Below, piece by piece: positions 26,088-37,000 of a stretch of 40,732 nt of DNA. The number at the start of each line of letters is the position of its first letter. Position 1 is the first letter of the stretch. The notes under the pieces are model-generated. The model did no database searches and was not told the DNA's origin. It was given only the letters and a program-made list of their open reading frames with translations. Source of the DNA: Candidatus Auribacter fodinae (GTDB taxonomy: Bacteria; Auribacterota; Auribacteria; Auribacterales; Auribacteraceae); contig QZJZ01000077.1 of NCBI GenBank assembly GCA_003599815.1, forward strand, positions 1 to 40,732. Reading direction: 5' to 3'. The position numbers were made by a program, and so were the translations under genes.

Positions 26088-27884
26088 TTATTGCTGGGAT
26101 TTTAGCTGAAGCAGGCGGAGCTGTTTGTTGTTAGGGTTGAAGTGTAATCCTCTCCTGAGAAGTTGTCTGGCATTATCGCCTTGATTTTTATCAGTGTAGA
26201 ACTTGTATAGATTGACATACCCTTCTGTCCAATAGGGATCTCTATCTATGCCTTTTTTCCAGTATTCAGCGGCTTTATCAATGTCACCCTTGGAAAGATA
26301 CCATTGCGCCAGATGCTGGTAAGCGGGTATGAAGTTCGGGTCTGCCTGTATCGCCAATTGATAAGAGGAGAATTCCTTATCAGGCTGGTTTCTTCCAGCG
26401 AATATCATGGCGTTGTTCATATGTGCGACGGCGATGTTCGGATTTTTTTTAAGAATCTGGTAATTAGTGAAGAGCGCATTATCATATTGTTTCATATCCA
26501 TGTACACCGCGGCAAGATTGATATAAGGGCTGAGGTATTCGGGGTTCCGTGCGATTGAGCGTTTGTAGGCGGCGCAGGCTTTTTCCAAATCTCTATTATC
26601 CTGATAGAGCATACCGAGCATATAATGAGTGACGGGGCTGTACGGCGCTGTTTTAGCGGTGGCATGCCATAGCGTCCAGTCGTTTTTCCAGTCCGCGCAT
26701 CTTATCGCTGAACGGGCAATTAACGCTCCGCATACCAGAGTCAGTACGCATACTGAAACATATTTCCTGCCGTATTTTTCCAATAAAAACATTATGAGCG
26801 AAGCACAGATAATATGCAGGCCCATTGCCGGAACATAGATAAAACGTTCGGCGTAGGGGAATTTCAGAGGGGTTATTCCTGACACGGGGATTAATGCGGC
26901 AATAAACCATAGGATCCCAGACCCGCTGACTTTCTTTTTGGTCCGCAAGTATAGCCCTCCGCCAAGCAAAGCAAGGACGCTTAGCCAGTAGAATACTATT
27001 AATCCCATATTTGCCGGTGGAATATCTTTAACACGCGGCAAAATATTCAGTTGCAAAGGAAAACAATACTGCCTGATGTAATCGGGGATATAATAAATGA
27101 CAGTAAACCATTCGGAATATGAGGTTAAGGTAACACTCTCCGCAGATGCCGGATTTCTCAACAAAAAGAGCGATATGTACCCGAATAGTATGGTTATCAC
27201 AGCAAAAAAAGCGGTTGCCGCGATGGTTTTATTTTTTTGCGGATGATCATAATAGAGAACGATAAAACCCAGCGGGTAAAAGAAAGCCATCTCTTTTGAT
27301 CCCAATGCGAACAAAATCATCAGCGAACTTAACGCAAGAAACAAATATGATCGGACACCTTGATTGGTGAAAAAAGGGCGTATCGCGAGCAAAGATGCAA
27401 GTATAAAAAACAGACATAACAAATCTTCAACGAAAGCGGCAGATAGGACTGATTCTGACAAAACTGGATGTATTGCGTGAAAAAGAGCGGCAATACACGC
27501 AATTCTCGTAAAACCAAGCCCGAATAAAAGAAAATACATCAAAATGGCAGAGACAATGTGTAATAAAAGATTAACAGCGTGATATCCTGAAGGATTATCT
27601 CCAAAAATGATTTTTTCACAGAAATTGAGAGCGGTAACCACAGGGCGGTAGGTGTTTTCCTGAGCGACAGTAAAATACTCGGGAGAAAATAAATAGCGCA
27701 TAAACGAAATTGTGCCGAGGTATTCGTTTTCCACAATTGAGTGGTGGTCGTCGTAGGTAAAATCATTGCCGACCATTCCGCCATAGGCAATAAGCCCGCT
27801 TATCACGATAAGCGCCGCAGTAAGGATATGTTTATAGTGCCTGATTGGATTTTTATTGTTGTACATGCTTCTCAATATACGCAT
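26088..27884 (-). CDS. TMTC-like membrane protein with C-terminal TPRs (possible O-glycosyltransferase)
   Basis: The N-terminal half has about ten hydrophobic segments with the loop GNDFTYDDHHSIVEN (Asp-Asp pair), NTYRPVVTA and AALFHAIHPVLSESV. These match the pattern of the TMTC/PMT-related GT-C family. The C-terminal half carries at least six TPRs ending in LHFNPNNKQLRLLQLK. It may transfer a sugar from a lipid donor to proteins, with the TPRs binding partners, but the activity is unproven. The frame is open up to 28037, but those 51 codons lack a ribosome binding site, have an odd composition and overlap both promoters of this intergenic region, so I prefer ATG 27884 (or ATG 27866). Confidence 0.75.
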   Translation of the reverse strand: MRILRSMYNNKNPIRHYKHILTAALIVISGLIAYGGMVGNDFTYDDHHSIVENEYLGTISFMRYLFSPEYFTVAQENTYRPVVTALNFCEKIIFGDNPSGYHAVNLLLHIVSAILMYFLLFGLGFTRIACIAALFHAIHPVLSESVLSAAFVEDLLCLFFILASLLAIRPFFTNQGVRSYLFLALSSLMILFALGSKEMAFFYPLGFIVLYYDHPQKNKTIAATAFFAVITILFGYISLFLLRNPASAESVTLTSYSEWFTVIYYIPDYIRQYCFPLQLNILPRVKDIPPANMGLIVFYWLSVLALLGGGLYLRTKKKVSGSGILWFIAALIPVSGITPLKFPYAERFIYVPAMGLHIICASLIMFLLEKYGRKYVSVCVLTLVCGALIARSAIRCADWKNDWTLWHATAKTAPYSPVTHYMLGMLYQDNRDLEKACAAYKRSIARNPEYLSPYINLAAVYMDMKQYDNALFTNYQILKKNPNIAVAHMNNAMIFAGRNQPDKEFSSYQLAIQADPNFIPAYQHLAQWYLSKGDIDKAAEYWKKGIDRDPYWTEGYVNLYKFYTDKNQGDNARQLLRRGLHFNPNNKQLRLLQLKSQQ

Positions 27885-27945
27885 TACATCAAAATAACGC
27901 AACAAAATGTCGCGTTCTGCCGATACCGACAGTAAGCAATGGTTG

Positions 27946-27974
27946 ATTATAATTTTATTAATCAATGATTTACA
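27946..27974 (-). promoter_or_regulatory. Weak promoter candidate for the TMTC-like gene
   Basis: On the minus strand a perfect TATAAT (27946-27951) is preceded at 17 bases by TGTAAA (27969-27974), a poor -35. Transcription would start near 27938, inside the longer possible reading frame, which supports the shorter start at 27884. Confidence 0.3.
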
Positions 27975-27989
27975 TCGGGTTAGTTCGGT

Positions 27990-28018
27990 TTGACCTAAAC
28001 CATAATTTGTTATATAAT
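27990..28018 (+). promoter_or_regulatory. Near-consensus sigma70 promoter of the giant gene
   Basis: TTGACC (27990-27995) and TATAAT (28013-28018) are separated by exactly 17 bases, the best promoter match in the window. Transcription would start near 28025, leaving a leader of about 70 bases before the ATG at 28097. Confidence 0.7.
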
Positions 28019-28070
28019 AATACCATAAACATTTCATTGTTTTATAAACGATTCCAAACTATTGGATAAT

Positions 28071-28088
28071 CCTTAAATTTTTAAGGAG
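28071..28088 (+). promoter_or_regulatory. Strong ribosome binding site within a small hairpin, leader of the giant gene
   Basis: AAGGAG at 28083-28088 lies 8 bases before the ATG. The arms CCTTAA (28071-28076) and TTAAGG (28081-28086) can pair around the loop ATTT, and the right arm includes most of the ribosome binding site. The stem is short and AT-rich, so an effect on translation is only possible, not shown. Confidence 0.45.
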
Positions 28089-28096
28089 AAGTATAG

Positions 28097-31000
28097 ATGA
28101 AATTCCCTTTTAAGATTTTCTTATCCGTTGCTCTTCTGGCGGTATTGATTTCCTTATTCAGCGTACGGGAAACACGATCCTCATCTCTGCCGATTTCCGA
28201 CAGTATCGGTTATGTTAAAGACAGTTATAAGTCCAAAAAAGAAGCTGATTCTCAGGTCATTTATTATATTCAGGACGCGCACTGCAATGCCGAAGCGCAG
28301 ATGAATATATATAAGATTATCAAGTTTCTTGTTCAGGAAGAAGAAGTTGGGCTGATCGCCATGGAGGGAGCCGCCGGCGAAATCAATCCCGTTGACCTGA
28401 GCGCTTTCCCTTACGAGGAAGCCAAACAGATTGTGTCCTATTATTTTGTAAATAGAGGTAGAATCAATGGAGCTGAGTATTATGTTATAAATGAACCAGA
28501 TCATGTTGGCGTGCAGGGCGTGGAAAATCGTGATTTGTACCAGCGCAATTTTGAGTGTCTTCTAAAGGCGTACAATCATGATGATGTTTTGCGGTATGTG
28601 GAGCGTGTCGAAGTACTGCTTGAGGATATAAAACCGCTGATTTTTTCCGATGATATGCAGGTTCTTGATTTACTCGAAAAAAATTTTGACGGGCAGTCCA
28701 TTTCATTGATGGGGTTTCTCGAACAGATTCGTGAATTGGCATTGAAATACAATTGCGGACTTGATGAATATAAAAACCTCGGGTTATGCTGGCAGTTGAT
28801 CGGGCTTGAAAAATCGCTGGATTTGAATGAGATCGAAAAACAGCGTGCAAAACTGATACGCCACATTACCGAAAGCATGAACAGAGATGAAGTTGCGGCG
28901 TTTTTGCAGGAAAATCTTAAGTTTAGATTAAATAAAGTCTCGTATTCCGATCATTTGACGTATCTTTTAAGGCAGGCGGAAAGTCATGGAGTAGATGTAG
29001 GCCCGTTTCCACAGTTGTCACAGTACAGCAGGTATCTGACCGTTAATGAATCCATCAACCATCATGCTGTTTTTGCTGAGATTGATTCGCTTCGTGAGGT
29101 TATTTTTGAGGCGCTTGCTTCATCTGAAGAAGAGCGTGCGTTACGCATGATTTCAGATCAGGTCGTTTTATTAAAAAAGGCGAGCGTACTGCGGTCATCT
29201 TCCCGTGAGTGGCGGAAACTCACTGACGCGCCGCTCTTTTTTGAAAACGATGAATCCATCGGATTTCTTGCATCGCATCTTGATGCGGATAGTGACATAA
29301 AAGGCCTTTGTTCAAGTTTGAAGGACAGTTTTTCAGTTATCCGGTCATTTTATAATCTTGCGGAACAGCGTGATTCCGTAATGGTTGATAATACGTTAAA
29401 TTTTATGAAGGAACGCGGTGTTGCACGTGCCGTCATCGTTGCCGGAGGGTATCATACTTCTGGTATTGCTGAAAAATTACAGCAGAAAGATATTTCGCAT
29501 CATATACTCGGCGTTCGCATAAACAATGATGATACAGATAATCCTTACGCCCAGCTGGTAAAAGGGTCTGATTCACGGCTGGAAAGGTATCTGGCAGGAG
29601 AACTTGATACACTGGCTCTTGCCTCATGGCTGGAGGACCATCCTCTGGTGAACGCCAACAACAGGCTTGTTTTTGGCAATATGTTCAAGTCGATGCTTAT
29701 TTCAACGTTAGCATGGCAAATGACTGGTTATGACTTGCCTTCAGTTCAGGAAATCAGCCTGCCGATGCTCAGAGGGATAAAAGCCCAGTTGGCAAATGTT
29801 GCCGATCAAGTTGGATACGACATAGATATTATTGAATTGAGCAGGGTGGATAATCAGATATATATCCGCATGAGTGTCGCCGGACAGGAACTGGTTTATG
29901 GTCTTTTTGCAGAACAGCCGCATGTCGATCTTGCAGAAGTCGATTCTGAAAAACTGCAAACCGCGGATTTATTATCGTCATTTCAGCTTCTCGGCGGTTC
30001 TGTTGTTGTTCTTACTCCGGAACAATACGATGCGATACTTACTGCCGCGGCACGCAAGGAATCAACTCGCGAGGCTGGGCCGGTTAGCATGGTTCGGTCG
30101 CTTCTTACACATGCGCGCTCGGAGCATGTGATAAAGGCAATGCTGTTTAGTTCATTGAATGAGAAAAATATCAACGAGCTGTCCGCACGTGCTCAGGAGA
30201 TCGCGACTCAGCTCGCATCAATGAATTTTTCTGAAGATCCTGTTTCTGTAGAGAATTATATGCGGTCATTGCTCGAAAATTATCAGCGGCAGGGAGCAAT
30301 ATCGATAAGTGACGCCGGGATCGTCAGTGTTGAAAAAGTTGTTGTTGCGTCCGCTCAAATTGCTCTTGATGCGATTGACAGCGATGAAGGTAAACTGATT
30401 AGCATGCCGGATAGTATCAGTGCCCAGACAAGCGGAGGCGGGACTATTTCTGTTGTATTCGCAAGCAGTGCTGTTCCTATGACCCTGTTGGAATTTATAC
30501 TTAATGCGATCATTAAAGGCCCCAATACTGATACGGACATTGACCTCAGCGCTTTTGGGCAAACGAACTTTGAAGCTCGTCTTCTTAGAATGGTAGACAA
30601 TACTTATTTTGTGCATATTACCCCGGTAACTAAAGCGCCGGCATTTCAACATCTGGAAGATGTATATGACACTGTTTTAGGGACTGACTCAGTCAACGTA
30701 GTGCCGGGACCGCAAGTATCGTTTGCTGTCAGCTCTATCAATCCGACCCAGAAAACTCTTTCATTGCTGGCGATGGACGATCAGGGCGCGATAACCGGCA
30801 GTATAGGGCCGTCATTAACTCTAACTGTAGACCAGCCTGCGACGGTTGATGACGCGATTTCCAGACTCTATGAATGGGTGACTAAACGAGGTATCACCAT
30901 TACCTCAATAACCGGGCCCTTGGATGACAGGTATGCCAACCTGAACAACCTTATTCAGGCGCTTTTCAGGCCGGCGGCTGATCAGCTAAGCGAGTTTGAG

Positions 31001-34000
31001 CAAGTTGATGAGTTTAAAAAGATGTTGCGCCTGTATAGTTTTACTGCCGGGAAACATATGAATAAGGTACGGCGTATTATCAGTGAACGCGTTGTGAATA
31101 TACTGCAGGGAGATGATCCGCAGTTTTCTATTATACCGGGCTTGTTACGGCAGAATGTTGCTCCATCCGGCACACAGTTTGGGCCGGCTGAGTTTGATCT
31201 TTTATACCATGTATATTTGCATTACCTGAATTACCTTCCTGACCAGAAACTGATCGATGCAATTGATGATGTGATTCTTGCCAGAATACTGCAGGATTCG
31301 TTTACGCAGGATCAGCCGGTCATCCCTGAACATGCTCGCGAGCGTCTGCTTACTATATTGCGAGGTGGAAAATATTTAGCGAAATTGGATTTGACTTCGG
31401 TTGATGAATATCAAAGCAGAAAAACCATTACTGATATTTTTTCTGATCAGGCAGGCATGGACACAATGTTTGAAAACGCCGGATTGACCTATTCCAATGT
31501 CCGAAGGATACGTGTTGTGGAATCGAGATTGTCCGGATTTGGTTTTATCAGCGATTATAAAGTAGTTATTGAAGATTATCAGGGAAGCGAGAAATCTCTG
31601 CGTTTGCGTATGATGCTAAACCCTAATTTTGCTCTGGTGTTTGCCCAGAATGTCAATGCCATGAAGGCTGGAAAAGAAGAAAGCAGGTTGTTTCCTACGA
31701 TATATTATTCCAAAACATATTCCCATTCAGATAAAACTCCGAATTTTTATTTCGCAGAACATGTAGACGGTATACTTGCTGATAGAATTCTAAAACATCC
31801 TGACGAATTTACTCCTGAGGCAAGGGTTGCTTATAAGGCGCAGGCAACTAAGGCATGGATCCGGTTCTGGGAAGATGCCCGCGTTGTGCCTGATGAAGAG
31901 GCAGAGGTTCTTGAAGTATCGAGAGTTATGCTTCCTATTCTGCTTGAAAGCGTTGTATTTCCCGCTGATGGATCAAACGCTAAGATTCTCGGTATAGGAT
32001 ACGCGTTTCCATCTCATCCCAGTACATTTTATACAATGCTCTTTGCCCTTAACAGCGGGTTTCAGCTTGAAGACGCGAATCACGTTGTAGTGATCGGGAC
32101 TGCTATGATTGCAGAGCTCGGCTGGGAACGTACCCGGAAACTGTTATTTCAGGCGCTGGCGGACTATAAGGTGCATTATTCTGAATGGTACGAAGAAAAA
32201 CCGAATGACATTACTGCAGGAACAATAATGCGTTTAATTGCCTTTACGCGCGCTTCTGAAAATCTGATGAAACGCGAGACGGTGCAAAAACTGGTAGATA
32301 TAGTATATAACGGCGATGAGAAAGCCGCGTTTGCTGAAATAGCTGATTCTGCTTTGCATAAGGGGCTGAACCCGCTTCATGTGCTTATGGGGAAGGTTGC
32401 TATGTGGGAACAAAAAATTCCATCGGTAAATGAAGTGAAAGGATCGATTCGACGCCTGAAACCGTCCATTCTTTCCATATCAGGGGGCACCGGCGGTAAC
32501 AGTTTGATTAACGCTATTAAAGGAGGGGAGCGCGGTACTGTTGCTAATATTGTCACTACATTTGATTCAGGCGGACAATCATATAACTGGCAGGGTATTA
32601 TGGATCCGCTCATAGGATATGTGTATTCAATGGGCGACACAACCAATCTTGCAGTTTCATATCTTGACATTGCCAAACAGGATTTGCTGAATAAGCGCCT
32701 GCCGGAAGATCTGGATGTAGAGTACCTTTCTCCAATAGCGGCTGAATTGATCGCTCCATCATTGAAAAATTTTCCGCAATTACGTCAATCTCCTGAATTC
32801 CTGATTGACTTTATAGACATGTTGAAAAAGGTGGATGAATTTATATCAATATTGCGTCAGATGCATAATGAAGATCCGGCACGGTATAAGGATATCTCGC
32901 TCCAGAAAGCAAGCGTCAAGAACTTGCTTCTGGAGTCCATGAATTATTTTAGTGAAGCATATAATCTTGGTGAAGGGCGTTTCTATGCTGACAGGTCTCT
33001 TGTTGCGCTTGATCTTGTTCAGAAATTGTTTAGTGTGGATCAGGGATATGTTGTCCCGGTATCTACTGATGAAGGAAACATTATAGCACGTCTGAAAGAA
33101 CCGCTTACTGATGAGGAAATGGCATTGCTTGAAGAAGAGCTGGCCGACACGACCTTAATGAGAAACCGGATCAGTGCTGACAGAAGATCCGTTCATGGCG
33201 AGGATTTTATCGGTGAGATAGGAACAATCATACCCGATTTTGGAAAGAGGGTTGAATATTTGGATAACAGCCGTAATCCCGATAATGAAGAAGTTAAACC
33301 GCAGATTTCCGATATGGCTCGCGAAGCCCTGACATACCCGGCTCTTGATCTAATTCTGGTTGGCCCGGGAAGTTTATTTACCAGTTTGCTCGCGAACTTT
33401 ACCGTAAAGGAAGTGGTTGAAGGCCTTGTTGCGCGAGGCAAAGCGGGAATATCCGTCATGCCTGATGGACAGCGTATTCGGATTGAGCCTGCTCAACGGG
33501 TTTTTATATTGAATCCGGTACATACGCCTGAGGACATGGGTATGTCTGTTACGGATATTGTGGAAACAATAGAGCGAACTGCTCGTAACGCTACTGGTAA
33601 TCCGGATTTGAAATTTGAAGATATGTTTGACACTATTGTGATTAATGATATGTCCAAGGCGATGCCATCGGTCAAATCGTATATTCAGAAAAAACAGCTT
33701 GCCCTTATTGAACCAACAACGGAAGATAAACAAGTTTTGCAGGATAAGGGAATACAGATCTTTTCTTACAATATGGCAATGATGCAAAAGCGTCCGACAC
33801 GAAAAGCAGGCTATGAACTGCAATATGACGAAAAACTTGAATACAATCCGGCTAAACTCAGAGAAATGACCGAAATTTTGTTAAGAAATATTCGTGTTCA
33901 GAAAAATCGCGATAAAAATAATTTCGGGATTGGCGACGGACATCATAGCCCTGAAGACTATGAACGTGTCCGCAATATCATAAGGGCTTCAGAGATTAAC

Positions 34001-37000
34001 GCGATGACAGAAAGAAATTCCTTTCGCATACATGGTTCCAAATGGATAGATTTACGTGTACAACAGCTTGAGCGGAAGATTGAGCGGGAAACCGATCAGG
34101 GAAAGAAACAACAGTTGCAGGAAGACCTCCTTTTGCTTCAGCAGGCAATATCGTTACTTAAGTCGGACGCTATTCCAATGTTTCAGGTACGTCCAGGCGA
34201 TGGTTCACCGGGAATATTTATTGATGATACAATGCGTTACCAGTTCACAACTATGATAGAGACTGATGAACGCGGGCTTCGGCATGGCGTGTATTTTGCT
34301 TCCGGTTTTGTTGATCAGGTGCAGGAATATATTGCTATTGCTCAACGTTACCAGAATGCAGGAAACCAACAGCAGTACAGTTATTACGATGCAATAGCTT
34401 CAGCTTTGTCTGGAGAAGCCCTACTGCATCACCTGGCGGAATGGGTGTTGTATACTCAACAACCGGAATCCTTTAATATTGAGGAAGCTAATGCTCGCAT
34501 TTCGCGTATTATTAATGAGCATATAGCATTGACGCGTTCGATCTACGGCACTGCGCTTAATGAAGAGTTTGCCTCGATAGTTACTCTTGCGCTCACAGAA
34601 CGAACAATTCCTGACGCGATTGACGCTCCGGACGAGGTAGAAGTTCTTGATGATCAGAAACGGGCTGAATTGCTCCAGCAGAAAATAAAAACCACACGGT
34701 TTGCCGTTACTACTCGTGAATCTGTTCTTGTCAACGTCCGGGAATTGCCCGCAAATATGAATGACAACCTGCAACGGCTGGAAGGGCTGGGGGCGGTAGT
34801 TGGGGAAATATTTAGTCATAATGCGTTTCAGCCGTTCCTGCAGACACGTGATAAAGCGTCAGTGTATGATCTTTTTAAGGCATATGCGCAGGATCTGGCT
34901 CCCTTACAGTCTATGTTTGACAGCATTCTTACGGTTGACATACTGGATAACTGGTTAATAAAACTCCATGATTATGAGCGTACAACACAAATAGCTCTTA
35001 GTATCGTCAACGGCAAACTGCGTTTTGCCGCTCCTAACCAGAGAGATACATACCTTGCCATTGCCGATATTTTAAATAGAATCAGGAATGATTTTAAAAG
35101 CATATCTATAGACCTTGCGGTCATAAAAACTGATACGAATATGCTGGATGCCTTGAACGATTTGTCTCGGTTGTCGGTAGAGACACTGGAAGAACAGCTC
35201 AGGCAGGTTAATCTTCGTTTAGCTTCACAGCGTTCAAAAGATGCTGAACTTATGTCAATAGATCCTTCTCATGATTCGCTCGTACGCCTGTTGGATGCGA
35301 TGAATGATGAGGAACTGTCACGCTGGATGAATACCCGTTTTTTGAATGGATATGGCATTCAGCTTGAAACAATGCGTTCCGATTTACAGGAATTTCTTGG
35401 ATTATTTGAGACGTTTCTGAATGAATTTCCTGATGTTCGTGATTCGGTTGTGCGCGGTTTACCTCCCACAGCCAGTACCGAGGAAGAAATTATAGCGGCA
35501 TACCTTCCTGATATAAAGATTATTAAGGATAATGTTAATCTTACTACATATGCTGAATGGAAAAAAGTTCATGATGCTATGTCGCGAATTTCTCAAAGCG
35601 GTTTGTTTACTTATATTGAAATAGTTACTCCGGTAACGAACAGGACACTTACGCGGGTTGTGAATACGGGAGAGAATCTGTTTCTCTCAGCAAATGCCTT
35701 TTCACAAAAAATAGCACAATTCTCAAATGAACAGGAAATGACGTTTCCAGCACAATATTTGCGATTCCTTGAATATTTGAGAACCTCAGGTATACTGCCC
35801 GGCGGTAACATCGGATTGGGTGACGGGCACCATAGCGAATATCCAGCTCGTATTGACGCAATTATTTCGGAATCTAAGGTTTCCCGTTTGTCGGATGAAG
35901 ATATCCTGCTGAACGGTGTGAAAGATCATATCCTGAAACAGGGAATTCAGTTAATGATGCGTTCAAAAACTGCGGAAGGCGACGAACAGAGAGCGTTGCA
36001 GAACAATGCTTTGTTCCTGATGCGCATACATAAAGCCATTGAAAATAATGAATTTCGATTCTGGACAGTTGAACCTCTCGATGGTAACCCCGGTTTATTT
36101 ATAGATGATTCATCTCATTACCAGTTTGCCGCGATACGCGAAAATGATGTATATTTTGCCTCGGGCTTGATTAATCGGCTTCGCTTTTTACGGGAACGCG
36201 GACTTGAAACGAAAGTAATGGGGATGCTCGCGGAGTCGGTCGTTCATGAAGTCGGCGAAAAACTGATAGCTGAAGACCAGCGGTACGAATATGACATTAA
36301 TCAGGCTCATGAATACATGAAAGGGCTGGGATTTGCTCTGAACGCTCAAGCTCCTGTATCGGATCTTGACGCACCGCCTCAATCACTTCTGTATCGGGAA
36401 TTGCAATTTATTGTGGATAGTTATCTTGCGGGGCAGACGGATGTGGCGGCGATGCCTATTTTCCAGTACCCGAGTGATATGCCAGTTTTGCGTCAGCAAC
36501 TCCATGACCGCTTGTTAAATCGGGAACTTTCAGTACTGGATTTTCTGAAACTTGTCACGCGTCACTTCGCCATTAATCAAGCGCTAGGCGCTCCCGCTGA
36601 AATGGTTCATAACAACCAGTACTATCATCCTGGTGAAGTACTTGGCTATATTCGAGATTTTCCTTTAATGTATAACAAAACAGTGCTGGAAACACATTTT
36701 CCTGCCGCTGAAAAGGTTATACAACTGAGTAACTCGGATGCCTTGACGAAAGATATTGCCGCTGAAACGATACGAACACTTCTGAGCGATGAAGCTTTTG
36801 CTTCTTTAATTAAGAGTATGGCTCCTCATGAACTGGAAGATATGATGTATGATATAATACGGGTAATTACAGCAGATGATAATCCGTATGTGAACCTGAA
36901 AAACGAATATAACCAGAAGGGTGTTGATGCATTGCGGGAAATGGAGGAGGTAGTCACTGCTTATGGAGAGGAATTATGGGCGGCCGCGTTGATTGCCATT

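Noticed and set aside
27885-28037. Upstream extension of the TMTC-like gene by 51 codons
   Set aside because: No ribosome binding site, unusual Cys/Tyr/Leu-rich composition, and overlap with the promoters of both divergent genes; the membrane-protein homology begins after ATG 27884.
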